Notes: generated from the letters alone by a model not told the origin. A DNA stretch of 64,000 bases from Rhodovastum atsumiense (GCF_937425535.1 NZ_OW485601.1:3641501-3705500), one strand, 5' to 3'. Counted from the first letter of the stretch, positions 1 to 10,374 are shown. Numbers and translations are program-made.

Positions 1-94
1 GACAGGGCGTGGTCGCCGGGCGGCCGCGCTCCGCCGGGGATGCGCGTGCCGCGCCCCGGCGGTCGTGGATGATCCACTGCCAGGAACCCAGCTC

Positions 95-1165
95 ATGCCC
101 CAGGGAACGGAAACGTTCTACGACGCGATGCGCCGGCAGGGGATCACGCGTCGCAGCTTCATCCGCTTCTGCACGCTGACCGCATCCGCATTGGGACTCG
201 CGCCGGTCGCCGCGCCGCGCATCGCCGCCGCGCTGCAGACCACGCCGCGCATCCCGGTCATCTGGATGCACGGCCTGGAATGCACGTGTTGTTCAGAGAG
301 CTTCATCCGCTCGGCGCACCCGCTGGCAAAGGACGTGGTGCTGTCGATGATCTCGCTCGACTATGACGACACTCTCATGGCCGCCGCCGGCCATCAGGCC
401 GAAGAGATCCTCGAAGGCATCCGTGACACCTACAGGGGGCGCTACCTGCTCGCCGTCGAGGGCAATGCGCCGCTCGCCGAGGACGGCATGTTCTGCATCG
501 ATGGCGGCCGGCCCTTCGTCGAACGGCTGCGATGGATGGCGCAGGAGGCGATGGCGGTGATCGCCTGGGGGTCCTGTGCCTCGTGGGGCTGCGTGCAGGC
601 CGCCCGGCCCAATCCGACGCAGGCGACGCCGGTCGACCGGATCATCCGCGACAGGCCGGTCATCAAGGTGCCGGGCTGCCCGCCGATCGCCGAGGTGATG
701 ACCGGCGTGCTCAGCTACGTGGCCACCTTCGGCCGCCTGCCCGAACTGGACGGCCGGGGACGGCCGAAGATGTTCTACTCGCAGCGCATCCACGACAAAT
801 GCTATCGCCGCCCGCATTTCGACGCCGGCCAGTTCGTGCAGGACTGGGACGATGATTTCGCCCGCAAGGGCTACTGCCTGTACAGGATGGGCTGCCGCGG
901 GCCGACCACGTACAACGCGTGCTCCACGGTGCGCTGGAATGGCGGCGTGTCGTTTCCCATCCAGTCCGGCCACGGCTGCATCGGCTGCGCGGAGGACGCG
1001 TTCTGGGACAACGGCCCCTTCTACGAACGCCTGTCGCCGCTTCGTCAGTTCGGCATCGAGGCAAATGCCGACCGCATCGGCGGCGTCGCCGCCGGCGCGG
1101 TCGCCGCGGCGGTGGCCGCCCATGCCGGCGCCACCACGGTGAAACGGGTGTTCGCGGGGCGCTGA
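95..1165 (+). CDS. hupS: [NiFe]-hydrogenase small subunit, Tat-exported
   Basis: Small, electron-transferring subunit of a periplasm-facing, membrane-bound uptake hydrogenase, close to E. coli HyaA in my recollection of that sequence. The 356-aa product has a Tat motif (RRSFIRF, about residues 19-25). Cys ligands for the proximal cluster ([20 protein letters not shown]) and for the medial and distal clusters (HDKCYRR, MGCRG, NAC, CIGCAE) follow. A C-terminal Ala/Gly-rich anchor helix is also present. The ATG at 95 is chosen over an in-frame ATG at 65 because AGGAA lies about 8 nt upstream and the N-terminus then matches HyaA-type proteins. The gene looks intact, but the catalytic large subunit that normally follows is missing: the next gene, 40 bp downstream, is the cytochrome b. 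The first 94 bases hold no recognisable gene. Confidence 0.95.
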   Translation: MPQGTETFYDAMRRQGITRRSFIRFCTLTASALGLAPVAAPRIAAALQTTPRIPVIWMHGLECTCCSESFIRSAHPLAKDVVLSMISLDYDDTLMAAAGHQAEEILEGIRDTYRGRYLLAVEGNAPLAEDGMFCIDGGRPFVERLRWMAQEAMAVIAWGSCASWGCVQAARPNPTQATPVDRIIRDRPVIKVPGCPPIAEVMTGVLSYVATFGRLPELDGRGRPKMFYSQRIHDKCYRRPHFDAGQFVQDWDDDFARKGYCLYRMGCRGPTTYNACSTVRWNGGVSFPIQSGHGCIGCAEDAFWDNGPFYERLSPLRQFGIEANADRIGGVAAGAVAAAVAAHAGATTVKRVFAGR

Positions 1166-1205
1166 CGGTGCCTTCCGACGCGGCGCATCATCCAAGGGGG
1201 GAACC

Positions 1206-1943
1206 ATGGACGAGTTTTCGCGCACCACCCGCTTCCGCGGGGTGGTCGACCTTGACCCGACGGATCGTTCGAACGGACGCTCGACCATCTACGTCTACGA
1301 GGCGGCGGTGCGGGCCTGGCACTGGGTGCATGCCCTGGCGATGATGGTGCTGGTCGCGACCGGCTACCTGATCGCCTCGCCGCCGCCCACGCTGCCGGGC
1401 GAGGCCAGCGCCAACTTCCTGTTCGGCTATATCCGCTTCACCCATTTCGTGTCCGGCTACGTGCTGGCGATTTCATTCCTATTTCGGATCTACTGGGGCT
1501 TCGTCGGCAACCGCCATTCACGGCAGATCTTCCATCTCCCGGTCTGGGAGCGCGCGTGGTGGCGCGGCGTGGTGTGGGAGGCGAAGTGGTATCTGTTTCT
1601 CGTGGACGAGCCGAAGAAATACCTCGGCCACAATCCGCTGGCGCAGATCACGATGTTCTTCGCGATGACGCTCGGCACGATCGGCATGATCGTGACCGGG
1701 TTCGCGCTGTATTCCGAGGGCACCGGGCGCGACAGCTGGGAATACGTCGTCTTCGGGACGCTGCTTGACGTTCTGCCGAGCCAGGACGTGCACACGCTGC
1801 ATCATCTGGGTCTGTGGATGATCGTGATTTTCACGATCATCCATGTCTATGCGTCGGTGCGCGAGGAAATCATGTCCCGCCAGACGATGATCGCCACCAT
1901 GATCTCGGGGGAGCGCCAGTTCCGCGACGACCGCAACGATTGA
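1206..1943 (+). CDS. hupC: Ni/Fe-hydrogenase b-type cytochrome subunit
   Basis: Di-haem integral membrane cytochrome b (HupC/HyaC family) that anchors the hydrogenase dimer and passes electrons to quinone. The 245-aa protein has four hydrophobic segments and candidate haem His residues in AWHWVHAL, THFVSGY, HTLHHLGLW and IIHVYASV. The strong ribosome site AAGGGGGG precedes ATG 1206. It normally follows hupS-hupL; here it follows hupS directly, and no maturation genes (hupD onward) come after it. The next gene is convergent. The sequence shows no damage, but without HupL it has no known substrate-oxidising partner at this locus. Confidence 0.93.
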   Translation: MDEFSRTTRFRGVVDLDPTDRSNGRSTIYVYEAAVRAWHWVHALAMMVLVATGYLIASPPPTLPGEASANFLFGYIRFTHFVSGYVLAISFLFRIYWGFVGNRHSRQIFHLPVWERAWWRGVVWEAKWYLFLVDEPKKYLGHNPLAQITMFFAMTLGTIGMIVTGFALYSEGTGRDSWEYVVFGTLLDVLPSQDVHTLHHLGLWMIVIFTIIHVYASVREEIMSRQTMIATMISGERQFRDDRND

Positions 1944-1945
1944 AC

Positions 1946-2854
1946 CTATGGCCTGCGCCGCCGCAGCGCCGCGCGGACCAGCCACACCGAAGCCCCCGCG
2001 ACCGTGAGCGGAAACACCACGGTCTGCAGAACGAACACCGCCATCCAGGTCAGGCTCGCCTCCACCGCATGTTCGACGCTGGCGGCAAGGCGGCTGAAGG
2101 AGTCGGCCAGGCGGTCCGGCGAGAGCGCGCCCAGCCCGTCGGTGAGGCGGCGCGGGTCGTACCATGGTCGGGCCGCCCCCTCGGCGAGGCGCGGCATCGC
2201 CGCGGTCAGCTCGGCCTGGGTGGCGTTCAGGGTCAGCTCGGCCTGGGCGGCGCGGTCACGCAGGAACCGCTGCGACAGCGCCTCGGTCGCCTGCAGGCTG
2301 ACCGGCAACAGCAGCTTGCCGAGCAACGCGCTGGCGATCAGCACCTGCGCGAGTCGCCGCAGCCCGCTCCCCCGCGTCGCGCCGGTCAGGATGGCGGCCG
2401 CCAGCACGCCGAGCCCGATCGACAGCACCCAGGGCAGGGCGAAGCTGTCCAGCACGTCCACCAGCACCAGCTGGATGGTGACGCAGACCAGGCTGGCCAT
2501 CAGCACGTCGGCGAAGCTGTCGAGCAATTGCTCGAAGGGGCGCAGGATGTTGCCGATCTCGATGCTGGCGCCGCCATTGACCAGTGCCCCGACATTGGCG
2601 TTGACCGTGGTCGAGGACGCCACCCCCACCACCCGCCCGAGCGCGCGCACGGTCACGTAGGCCAGTCCCGCCGCGAGCTGGGTGCGTTGCAGGATCTGCC
2701 GCGCCTGCTCGGGTGCGAGCGGGGTCACGAACCGGTCGACGGTGCGGTCAATCCCGCCCGACGCCGCCGCCAGCAGCAGCGCCAGCAGCGGGATCATCAC
2801 CAGCAGCCGCGGCCGCATCCGGCCGGCAAGACCTGACAGACGTGCACGCAGCAT
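1946..2854 (-). CDS. Uncharacterised multi-pass membrane protein
   Basis: 302-aa protein I do not recognise. Residues 15-35 form an N-terminal hydrophobic helix. Further hydrophobic stretches occur near residues 110-135, 140-160, 170-190 and 265-295, with a polar Ala/Glu-rich segment between about residues 195 and 260. No catalytic motif is visible. ATG 2854 is preferred over an upstream in-frame start because the upstream extension is Arg/Ala-rich and would run into the nrd promoter. It is convergent with hupC (2-bp gap) and divergent from nrdA, so it is probably its own transcription unit. Function unknown. Confidence 0.6.
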   Translation of the reverse strand: MLRARLSGLAGRMRPRLLVMIPLLALLLAAASGGIDRTVDRFVTPLAPEQARQILQRTQLAAGLAYVTVRALGRVVGVASSTTVNANVGALVNGGASIEIGNILRPFEQLLDSFADVLMASLVCVTIQLVLVDVLDSFALPWVLSIGLGVLAAAILTGATRGSGLRRLAQVLIASALLGKLLLPVSLQATEALSQRFLRDRAAQAELTLNATQAELTAAMPRLAEGAARPWYDPRRLTDGLGALSPDRLADSFSRLAASVEHAVEASLTWMAVFVLQTVVFPLTVAGASVWLVRAALRRRRP

Positions 2855-2961
2855 CGGCGTGGCTCCCTGGACATCGGTGACGGAGTCATACGCCCGGGCC
2901 GGCGGGATGGCTCGCCCCGCCGGCGCGCGGCGCCGCCGTGACGCGCGGGCAGCCCTATATA

Positions 2962-2993
2962 TTGACACGAATCGCCGGCATTCCCCTATATAT
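2962..2993 (+). promoter_or_regulatory. Sigma-70-like promoter for nrdAB
   Basis: A perfect TTGACA at 2962-2967 is followed after roughly 18 bp by the AT run CTATATATA (2986-2994), which contains good -10 matches. It lies immediately before the cobalamin riboswitch, so the riboswitch would sit at the start of the transcript. Confidence 0.6.
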
Positions 2994-2995
2994 AG

Positions 2996-3200
2996 GTGTC
3001 ACGGTCCCTCGCATCGCAAGATCGAGGGCTAAGAGGGAAGCCGGTGCGAGGCCGGCGCTGCCCCCGCAACTGTCAGCGGCGAGCTTCCGCCCATCCATGT
3101 CACTGGGGCCGCACGGCCTTGGGAAGACGGGCCGAAGCCGGGACCCGCGAGCCAGGAGACCTGCCGCGACAGCCGTACGTCCTCGGGCGGGGTGCCCCGG
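2996..3200 (+). ncRNA. Cobalamin riboswitch upstream of nrdA
   Basis: Contains the hallmark conserved blocks in order: a GGGAAGCCGGTG-like segment, GCCCCCGCAACTGT in the core, and the B12 box GCGAGCCAGGAGACCTGCC at 3147-3165. It lies about 90 nt before the nrdA start. Family knowledge predicts that adenosylcobalamin binding represses the downstream genes. This fits repression of an oxygen-dependent class I reductase when a B12-dependent class II enzyme (elsewhere in the genome, not seen here) can work. Ends are approximate. Confidence 0.93.
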
Positions 3201-3289
3201 TGGACCGCATCCCCGGCACGCCTGCGCGGCGTCGCCGTCCCATGCGGCCGCCCGGTCCCTGCCCCCAGATCACAAGGGGTTCACGCCGC

Positions 3290-5698
3290 ATGTTCGTCTC
3301 CACCCAGCACGACCGATCGGCGCCACCGCGCCTGCCGCCCGCCGATGCCGCCCGGCTCGTCGCCCTGGTGCGGGATGCCTGCGCCGGGCTTGAGGGTGTC
3401 TCCGCCGAGGCCGTGCTGGCCGGGACATGGCGCGACCTGCATGACGGGATCACGCCGGACGAAGCGGCGCTGGCGCCGATCCTCGCCGCCCGCACGCTCG
3501 TCGAGACCGAGCCGGCCTATGCCCAGGTGGCGGCGCGGCTGCTCGCCGACCGGCTGCGGTGCGAGGCGCTGAGTTTCCTGTCCGGCCGGCCGGACCGGCC
3601 CGGCCAGGACGAGATGGCGGCCCGCTATCCCACGTATTTCCCGGCCTTTGTGCAGGCCGGCATCGCCGCCGGGTTGCTCGATCCCGAACTCGGGCGCTTC
3701 GATCTTGGTCGCCTGGGCGCGGCGCTGCGGCCGGAACGGGACCTGAATTTCGATTACCTGGGCCTGCAGACGCTGTACGACCGCTATGTCCTGCATGTCC
3801 GCGGCACCCGCATCGAATTGCCACAGGCCTTCTTCATGCGCGTCGCCATGGGGCTCGCGCTGCGGGAGGAGGACCGGGACGCACGGGCCATCGCCTTCTA
3901 CGAGCTGCTGTCCTCCTTCGATTTCATGGTCTCGACCCCGACCCTCTTCAATGCCGGCACGCGGCGGCCGCAGCTTTCCTCCTGCTTCCTCACCACGGTG
4001 GCGGACGACCTCGACGGCATCTTCAAGGCGATCCGCGACAACGCGCTGCTCGCGAAGTATTCCGGCGGGCTCGGCAATGACTGGACCCAGGTGCGCGGGC
4101 TGGGCGCGCATATCCGGGGCACCAACGGCCAGAGCCAGGGGGTGGTGCCGTTCCTGAAGGTGGCGAACGACACCGCCATCGCGGTGAACCAGGGCGGCAA
4201 GCGCAAGGGCGCGGTCTGCGCCTACCTGGAGACCTGGCACATCGACATCGAGGAATTCCTCGACCTGCGCAAGAACACCGGCGACGACCGCCGCCGTACC
4301 CACGACATGAACACGGCCAACTGGATCCCCGACCTGTTCATGCAGCGGGTGGAGGCCGGGGCCGACTGGACGCTGTTCTCCCCCGACGAGGTGCCGGACC
4401 TGCACGATCTCTGCGGCCACGACTTCAGGATCGCCTACGAGACGTACGAGGCGAAGGCGGCGCGCGGCGGGATCAGGGTGTTCCGGACCGTGAAGGCGGT
4501 GGATCTGTGGCGGCGCATGCTGACCATGCTGTACGAGACCGGCCATCCCTGGATCACCTTCAAGGATGCCTGCAACCTGCGATCGCCGCAGCAGCATGCG
4601 GGCGTCGTGCATTCCTCCAATCTGTGCACCGAGATCACCCTCAACACGAGTGCCGGCGAGGTGGCGGTGTGCAATCTCGGCTCCGTCAACCTCGCCGCCC
4701 ACGTCACCGCCGACGGGCTCGACCGCGACCGGCTCGCCCGCACGGTGCGGACCGCCATGCGCATGCTGGACAACGTCATCGACATCAACCTTTATTCCAT
4801 CCCCGAGGCACGCCGGTCCAATCTGCGCCATCGCCCGGTCGGCCTCGGCCTGATGGGCTTCCAGGACGCGCTGGAGACGCTGCGCCTGCCCACCGCCTCC
4901 GAGGCGGCGGTGGACTTCGCCGACACCTCCATGGAAGCCATCAGCTATTTCGCCATCGACGCCTCGGTGGAGCTGGCCGCCGAGCGCGGACGCTACGCCT
5001 CGTTCGAAGGCTCGCTGTGGTCGCGCGGCATCCTGCCCATCGACAGCCTGCATCTGCTGGCGGCGGCGCGTGACGGCGACGTGCGGCTCGACCACGGCAC
5101 GACCCTGGACTGGGATGCGCTGCGCGCGCGGGTGCAGGCCGTGGGCATGCGTCATTCCAACGTCCTGGCCATCGCCCCCACCGCCACCATCGCCAATATC
5201 GTCGGCGTCTCGCCCTCGATCGAGCCCGCCTTCAGCCAGCTTCATGTGAAGGCCAACATGTCCGGCGACTTCACCGTGGTGAACGCCCGTCTCGTCCGCG
5301 ACCTCAAGGCGCGCGGGCTGTGGGACGCGGCGATGATCGCCGACCTCAAGCGGCATGACGGCATGGTGGGGGCGATCGACCGCATCCCGGAGGATCTGCG
5401 GGCGCTCTATGCCACCGCCTTCGAGATCGCGCCGGACTGGCTGGTCCGCGCCGCGGCGCGGCGGCAGAAATGGATCGACCAGGCGCAATCGCTGAACCTC
5501 TACATGGCGCGGCCATCCGGCCGGCAGCTCGACGCGCTGTACCGGCTCGCCTGGCGGATGGGGCTCAAGACCACCTACTACCTGCGCGCCCGTGCCGCCA
5601 CGCAGGTGGAGAAATCGACGCTGGCCGGCACCGATGGCCGGCTCAACGCCGTGCCCGCCTGCAGCATCGCCGATGCGGCCTGCGAGGTATGCCAATGA
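3290..5698 (+). CDS. nrdA: Class I ribonucleoside-diphosphate reductase, alpha subunit
   Basis: Catalytic R1 subunit that reduces ribonucleotides to deoxyribonucleotides with NrdB. The 802-aa protein contains the active-site set: Cys232 (QLSSCFL), Cys446 with Glu448 (NLCTEI), Cys461 (VCNLG), the radical-relay pair Tyr763-Tyr764 (TTYYL) and a C-terminal Cys pair in ACEVCQ. The N-terminal ~90 residues look like a reduced ATP-cone region rather than a full one. ATG 3290 is chosen because AAGGGG lies just upstream and the preceding open frame is riboswitch sequence. The stop overlaps nrdB (ATGA), so the two are translationally coupled. Expression should be off when cobalamin is plentiful. Confidence 0.95.
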   Translation: MFVSTQHDRSAPPRLPPADAARLVALVRDACAGLEGVSAEAVLAGTWRDLHDGITPDEAALAPILAARTLVETEPAYAQVAARLLADRLRCEALSFLSGRPDRPGQDEMAARYPTYFPAFVQAGIAAGLLDPELGRFDLGRLGAALRPERDLNFDYLGLQTLYDRYVLHVRGTRIELPQAFFMRVAMGLALREEDRDARAIAFYELLSSFDFMVSTPTLFNAGTRRPQLSSCFLTTVADDLDGIFKAIRDNALLAKYSGGLGNDWTQVRGLGAHIRGTNGQSQGVVPFLKVANDTAIAVNQGGKRKGAVCAYLETWHIDIEEFLDLRKNTGDDRRRTHDMNTANWIPDLFMQRVEAGADWTLFSPDEVPDLHDLCGHDFRIAYETYEAKAARGGIRVFRTVKAVDLWRRMLTMLYETGHPWITFKDACNLRSPQQHAGVVHSSNLCTEITLNTSAGEVAVCNLGSVNLAAHVTADGLDRDRLARTVRTAMRMLDNVIDINLYSIPEARRSNLRHRPVGLGLMGFQDALETLRLPTASEAAVDFADTSMEAISYFAIDASVELAAERGRYASFEGSLWSRGILPIDSLHLLAAARDGDVRLDHGTTLDWDALRARVQAVGMRHSNVLAIAPTATIANIVGVSPSIEPAFSQLHVKANMSGDFTVVNARLVRDLKARGLWDAAMIADLKRHDGMVGAIDRIPEDLRALYATAFEIAPDWLVRAAARRQKWIDQAQSLNLYMARPSGRQLDALYRLAWRMGLKTTYYLRARAATQVEKSTLAGTDGRLNAVPACSIADAACEVCQ

Positions 5699-6765
5699 AC
5701 GCGCCCGCCCACGATGCCACCGGGCTTGGCGAGATCGACCGCTCCGGCGGCCGGGTGCGGGTGGACGAGAAGCGCCTGCTCAACGCCCGCGCCGACGTCA
5801 ACCAGCTCCTGCCCATGAAGTATCGATGGGCCTGGGAGAAATACCTCGCCGCCTGCAACAACCACTGGATGCCGACCGAGGTCTCCATGCAGGCCGACAT
5901 CGCCCTGTGGAAGTCGCGTGACGGCCTGACCGCGGAAGAACGGCGCATGGTGCGGCGGAACCTGGGGTTCTTCGCCGCCTCGGAGAGCCTGGTGGCGAAC
6001 AACATCGTGCTCGCCGTCTACCGCCAGCTTGCCAATCCGGAATGCCGGCAATACCTGCTGCGCCAGGCCTTCGAGGAAGCGGTGCACACCCATTGCTTCC
6101 AGTACATCGTCGAGAGCCTCGGCCTCGACGGCGGCGAGCTGTTCAACATGTACCGGGAAGTGCCCTCGATCACCGACAAGGCGGCCTGGGCGCTGCGGCA
6201 CACCCGCGCCCTGTCCGATCCCGCCTTCCGGACCGGGACGCCGGCGGCCGACCAGGATTTCCTGCGCGATCTCGTGGCCTTCTACGTGGTGTTCGAGGGC
6301 ATGTGGTTCTACACCGGCTTCGCGCAGATCCTCTCGCTCGGCCGGCGCAACAGGATGGTGGGCATCGCCGGGCAGTACCAGTACATCCTGCGCGACGAGA
6401 GCATCCATCTCAATTTCGGCATCGACGTCATCAACCAGATCCGGCACGAGAACCCGCATCTCTGGACCAGGGCGTTCCAGGACGAGGTGCGGGGCATGCT
6501 GGCGGAGGCGGCGGCGCTGGAGGCGGCCTATGGGCGGGACACCATGCCCCATGGCCTGCTCGGGCTCAATGCGGAGCTATGCGCCCAGTACATGCATTTC
6601 ATCGCCAATCGCCGCTGCGCCCAGCTCGGCCTTGCCCCGGTCTTCGCCGAGGCCGCCAATCCCTTCCCCTGGATGAGCGAGACCATGGACCTGATGAAGG
6701 AGAAGAACTTCTTCGAGACCCGCGTGACCGAATACCAGAACGGCGGCGCGCTCGCCTGGGATTGA
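5695..6765 (+). CDS. nrdB: Ribonucleotide reductase beta subunit, class Ic type (Phe at radical site)
   Basis: 356-aa R2 subunit that holds the dimetal cofactor. Ligands are visible as Glu97, Glu128/His131 (EEAVH), Glu201 (FEGMWFY) and Glu235/His238 (RDESIH). Aligned to E. coli R2, the radical Tyr122 falls on Phe135 (HTHCFQY), and Asp84 falls on Glu97. Both replacements are the diagnostic features of the class Ic (Chlamydia-type) R2, in which a Mn(IV)/Fe(III) centre replaces the tyrosyl radical. The metal content itself is inference. It is coupled to nrdA by an ATGA overlap and shares its B12-riboswitch control. Confidence 0.95.
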   Translation: MNAPAHDATGLGEIDRSGGRVRVDEKRLLNARADVNQLLPMKYRWAWEKYLAACNNHWMPTEVSMQADIALWKSRDGLTAEERRMVRRNLGFFAASESLVANNIVLAVYRQLANPECRQYLLRQAFEEAVHTHCFQYIVESLGLDGGELFNMYREVPSITDKAAWALRHTRALSDPAFRTGTPAADQDFLRDLVAFYVVFEGMWFYTGFAQILSLGRRNRMVGIAGQYQYILRDESIHLNFGIDVINQIRHENPHLWTRAFQDEVRGMLAEAAALEAAYGRDTMPHGLLGLNAELCAQYMHFIANRRCAQLGLAPVFAEAANPFPWMSETMDLMKEKNFFETRVTEYQNGGALAWD

Positions 6766-6778
6766 TGCGGGCAAGGAC

Positions 6779-6802
6779 GCGCTGGCCGTTTCCGGCCAGC
6801 GC
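6779..6802. terminator. Perfect hairpin between convergent nrdB and metE
   Basis: A perfect 10-bp inverted repeat, GCGCTGGCCG and CGGCCAGCGC, around a TTTC loop. It lies 13 bp after the nrdB stop and 9 bp from the metE stop. There is no long U tract, but the position and symmetry suit a bidirectional terminator serving both operons. Confidence 0.65.
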
Positions 6803-6811
6803 GCCCCGCGC

Positions 6812-9082
6812 CTATGTCGCCGCGCGCAGCGTCCGGGCCGCCGCGACCAGGTTGGCCAGCGCCGCCCGCACTTCCGTCCAGCCGCGCGTCTTCAGCCCGC
6901 AATCGGGATTGACCCACAGCCGGTCAGGCGGAATCGCCGCCGTGGCGTGCTGGAGCAGCGTCGCCATCTCCTCGGGCGACGGCACCCGGGGGCTGTGGAT
7001 GTCCCACACCCCCGGCCCGATCTCGTTCGGGTAGGCGAAATCGGCGAACACGCGCAGCAGCTCCATGTCGCTGCGCGTGGTCTCGATCGAGATCACGTCG
7101 GCATCCATCGCCGCGATGGCGTCGATGATGTCGTTGAACTCGCTGTAGCACATGTGGGTGTGGATCTGCGTCTCGTCGCGCACGCCGCCGGCAGCCAGGC
7201 GGAAGCAGGCGATCGCCCAGCGCAGATACGCCGCCCGCTCTGCGCGGCGCAACGGCAGGCCCTCGCGGAACGCCGGCTCGTCGATCTGGATGACCGGGAT
7301 GCCGGCCGTCTCCAGGTCGAGCACCTCGTCGCGCAGCGCCAGCGCGATCTGCCGGCACACCGTCTCGCGCGGCAGGTCGTCGCGGACGAAGGACCATTGC
7401 AGCATCGTCACCGGCCCGGTGAGCATGCCCTTCATCGGCCGCCGCGTCAGCGACTGCGCGTAGGCCGACCAGCGCAGCGTCATCGGGCGCGGCCGCGACA
7501 CATCCCCCCACAGGATCGGCGGGGCCACGCAGCGGCTGCCATAGGACTGCACCCAGCCATGCTGCGTGAAGGCATAGCCGTCGAGCTGCTCGGCGAAGTA
7601 CTTCACCATGTCGTTGCGCTCGAACTCGCCATGCACCAGCACGTCGAGGCCGGTGTCCTCCTGCCAGCGCACCGCCTCGGCGATCCAGCCTTCCACCCGC
7701 CGCTCATAGGCATCGGCGGTGAGTTCGCCGCGGCCGAGCGCGGCTCGCGCCCGCCGCACCTCCGCCGTCTGCGGGAAGGAGCCGATGGTGGTCGTCGGGA
7801 AGGGCGGCAGGCCGAGCCGGTGGCGTTGCGCCGCCTGGCGCTGCGGGAAGGGGCTGGCGCGCGTCTCCATCTCCGGCACCGCCGCGGCGAGCCGCTCCCG
7901 CACCTCCGCCCGATGGGCGGCCGTGCTGGCGCGGCGGGCACGGACAGCGGCATCGCTGGCCGCGAGCTGCGCCGCGATCGCCGCGTCGCCTTCGTCGAGG
8001 CCACGCGCCAGCGCGGCGACTTCGTCGAGCTTCTGTTCGGCGAAGGCAAGCCAGCCCTTCACCTCGGGATCGAGGCGGGTTTCCTGGCGCAGGTCGAGCG
8101 GCACGTGCAGCAGGCTGCAGGAAGGCGCCACCATCAGCCGCCTCGTGCCGCGCCGGTCCGCGACCCGTCGCAGCAGGCCGAGCGTGGCGCGCAGGTCGTT
8201 GCGCCACACGTTGCGCCCGTCCACCACGCCGAGCGAGAGCCAGCGTTCGGCCGGCAGGGCCGCGAGCGCCGCGTCGAGATCCGTCGCGCCGCGCACGAGG
8301 TCGAGATGCAGCGCCGCGACCGGCAGCGCCGCGGCGGTGGCGAGGGTGTCGCCGAGCGGGCCGAAATAGCTGGCGAGCAGGATTTCCGGCGCCGGCCCCT
8401 GGTGCAGCACGGCGTAGGCATGTCCGAGCGCGGCCTTCGCCCGCTGCGGCAGGTCGAGCGCCAGCACCGGTTCGTCGATCTGCACCCAGGCGACGTTCGC
8501 CTCGGCCAGTTCGCGCAGGATCCGCGCATAGACCGGCAGCACCCCGTCCAGCAGGTCGAGCGGATCGCTGCCGTCGGTGGTCTTGCCGAGCATCAGGAAG
8601 CTCACCGGCCCGAGCAGCACCGGGCGCGTGCGCAACGGCAAGGACGCCGCCTCGCGGAACTGCGCGAGCGGCCGGTTTTCGGTCAGGGCGAAGCGCTGCC
8701 CGCCGTGCAGGCGCGGCACCAGGTAGTGGTAGTTGGTGTCGAACCACTTGGTCATTTCCAGCGCCGGCAGGCCCTGCGCGCCGCGGGCGAGCGCGAAATA
8801 CGTGGCCGGCGACACCGGCCCGTCCGACCAGCCATAGCCGGGCGGGATCGCGCCCAGCATGCAGGCGGTGTCGAGCACATGGTCGTAGAAGGAGAATTCG
8901 CCGGAAGGCACATGGCTGATGCCGTGGCCGCCCTGCAGCTTCCAGTGGCGTGCGCGCAGGTCGCGGCCGATCGCGGCGAGGCCGGGCGCGTCCAGTTCGC
9001 CTGCCCAGTGGCGTTCCAGCGCGGCCTTCAGCTCGCGGCGGTGGCCGATCCGGGGGAAGCCGAGATTGCTCGCGATGGTCAT
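6812..9082 (-). CDS. metE: Cobalamin-independent methionine synthase
   Basis: Transfers the methyl group from 5-methyltetrahydropteroyl-triglutamate to homocysteine in the cytoplasm. The 756-aa length is the usual full length. The N-terminus [15 protein letters not shown] is typical, as are [11 protein letters not shown] at the start of the C-terminal barrel and the zinc ligands in HTHMCYSEF and [11 protein letters not shown]. The in-frame upstream extension is riboswitch sequence, so ATG 9082 is chosen. It lies behind its own cobalamin riboswitch, so it is expected to be made only when B12 is scarce, with a B12-dependent MetH elsewhere (not seen). Confidence 0.97.
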   Translation of the reverse strand: MTIASNLGFPRIGHRRELKAALERHWAGELDAPGLAAIGRDLRARHWKLQGGHGISHVPSGEFSFYDHVLDTACMLGAIPPGYGWSDGPVSPATYFALARGAQGLPALEMTKWFDTNYHYLVPRLHGGQRFALTENRPLAQFREAASLPLRTRPVLLGPVSFLMLGKTTDGSDPLDLLDGVLPVYARILRELAEANVAWVQIDEPVLALDLPQRAKAALGHAYAVLHQGPAPEILLASYFGPLGDTLATAAALPVAALHLDLVRGATDLDAALAALPAERWLSLGVVDGRNVWRNDLRATLGLLRRVADRRGTRRLMVAPSCSLLHVPLDLRQETRLDPEVKGWLAFAEQKLDEVAALARGLDEGDAAIAAQLAASDAAVRARRASTAAHRAEVRERLAAAVPEMETRASPFPQRQAAQRHRLGLPPFPTTTIGSFPQTAEVRRARAALGRGELTADAYERRVEGWIAEAVRWQEDTGLDVLVHGEFERNDMVKYFAEQLDGYAFTQHGWVQSYGSRCVAPPILWGDVSRPRPMTLRWSAYAQSLTRRPMKGMLTGPVTMLQWSFVRDDLPRETVCRQIALALRDEVLDLETAGIPVIQIDEPAFREGLPLRRAERAAYLRWAIACFRLAAGGVRDETQIHTHMCYSEFNDIIDAIAAMDADVISIETTRSDMELLRVFADFAYPNEIGPGVWDIHSPRVPSPEEMATLLQHATAAIPPDRLWVNPDCGLKTRGWTEVRAALANLVAAARTLRAAT

Positions 9083-9219
9083 GCCTGCCTCCATGCCGGG
9101 AAGCTGGCCGGGGACACGGGGAGATGGCACGCAGGCGCGCGGGTCTGGCGCCACGCGGCGCCGGAGGCGGTGGACAATGGTCTTCTCCTGCCTCCGGTGC
9201 ACCCCGCCCGGCGGCATGG

Positions 9220-9440
9220 TTGGTGCCGCGATGGCAGGTCTCCTGGCTCGCGACGGTCGGGGGCATTCCCCGGTGCCACCGGCCCCGTCTTCCCGAGCCC
9301 TTCCGGGCTCAGTGACCCGCCCCGCTGCCGGGGCGGACGGGCCAGCGCTACGCCGCTGACAGTTGCGGGGGCAGCCGCCGACTTGCCCCCGGACCAACGG
9401 TCCGGCCGGGGCGCACGGCGTTCCCTTTTCACCCGCTCGC
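9220..9440 (-). ncRNA. Cobalamin riboswitch upstream of metE
   Basis: On the minus strand it shows the conserved core GCCCCCGCAACTGTCAGCGG. The B12 box (complement of 9233-9251) is identical over its 19 bases to the one before nrdA. It ends about 140 nt before the metE start. Boundaries are approximate. It is the expected repressor of metE under cobalamin sufficiency. Confidence 0.93.
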
Positions 9441-9552
9441 GCGGGACCATCGCATCTCCCTGATATCCCCGACGGGAAGGATGGGCAAGTCAGGCGCTTG
9501 CCGCCCCGGCCCCGGCGGCCGTAGAAGCGGACCGCAGCCGAGGACGCAGCTT

Positions 9553-10368
9553 ATGCCCCGCGAGCGTGGCACGCATCATGTGCAGCCTCACGGTTCGGCG
9601 TACCCGGGCGTCGAGGCGGTGACGCTGGCGTCCGACCGGGCCTTCCCGCGCCACGCCCATGACCAGTTCGGCCTCGGCGTGCTGAGCACCGGCGCGCAGC
9701 GCTCCTGGAGCGGCATCGGCCCGGTCGAGGCCGGTCCCGGCGACATCATCACCGTCAATCCCGGCGAGATGCACGACGGCGTGCCAATGGACGCACGGGG
9801 GCGGCACTGGCGGATGCTGTACTTCGATCCGCCGGTGCTCGCCCGCGCCCTGCACGACGAAATCCTCCATCCCGTCGAGATCACTCGGCCGGTGCTGCGC
9901 GACACGCGACTGGCCGGGCGGTTCGCGCGCCTGTTCGCGGCGATCACCGCGCCGGCGCCGGATCGCCTCGCCGTCGAGGAAGAAATGCTGCGGACCCTGG
10001 CGCTGCTGCTGCGGCGGCACGGTGCGCGCCGTCCGCCACGCCGCGAGCCGCCGCCCTGCATCCGCCTGGCCCTGCGCCGGCTGGATGCTGCACCGGACCA
10101 GCCGGCATCGCTGGCGGAGCTGGCCGCGCTTGCCGGCGTGAGCCGCTTCCAGTTGCTGCGCGGCTTCGTGCGGGACGTTGGCATCACACCCTACGCCTAT
10201 CTGCTGCAGCGTCGCGTCGGGCTGGCGCGGCAGTTGCTGAAGACCGGGTTGGCCCCCGCGGAGGCCGCTGCCGCTGCCGGCTTTGCCGACCAGAGCCATA
10301 TGACCCGCGCCTTCGTGCGCCAGTTCGGCGTGACTCCGGCACGCTATCGGGCCGCCGTGATGCGGTAA
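9553..10368 (+). CDS. AraC-family transcriptional regulator
   Basis: 271-aa regulator. The N-terminal cupin-like sensing domain runs over residues ~20-110 (HAHDQFGLGV, NPGEMHDG), followed by two C-terminal helix-turn-helix motifs (SLAELAALAGVSRFQLLR and PAEAAAAAGFADQSHMTRAF), ending in FGVTPARYR. ATG 9553 is preferred to the longer open frame because the cupin domain starts shortly after it. It is divergent from the metE riboswitch and has no obvious co-transcribed target; this subfamily often controls an adjacent amino-acid exporter, which is absent here. The regulated genes are unknown. Confidence 0.85.
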   Translation: MPRERGTHHVQPHGSAYPGVEAVTLASDRAFPRHAHDQFGLGVLSTGAQRSWSGIGPVEAGPGDIITVNPGEMHDGVPMDARGRHWRMLYFDPPVLARALHDEILHPVEITRPVLRDTRLAGRFARLFAAITAPAPDRLAVEEEMLRTLALLLRRHGARRPPRREPPPCIRLALRRLDAAPDQPASLAELAALAGVSRFQLLRGFVRDVGITPYAYLLQRRVGLARQLLKTGLAPAEAAAAAGFADQSHMTRAFVRQFGVTPARYRAAVMR

Positions 10369-10374
10369 GCACGC

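Noticed and set aside
1166-1205. Possible hupL remnant between hupS and hupC
   Set aside because: The 40 bp read as a normal intergenic spacer with the hupC ribosome site; no codons of a large subunit could be recognised at either edge.
3281-5695. 804-codon open frame antisense to nrdA
   Set aside because: Typical GC-rich shadow: Arg/His/Gly-rich, no motif, no ribosome site, while the plus strand encodes every NrdA active-site residue.
6947-9463. 838-codon open frame antisense to metE and its riboswitch
   Set aside because: Composition is Arg/His/Gln-rich without domains, and it crosses a clear riboswitch; MetE on the other strand is full length.
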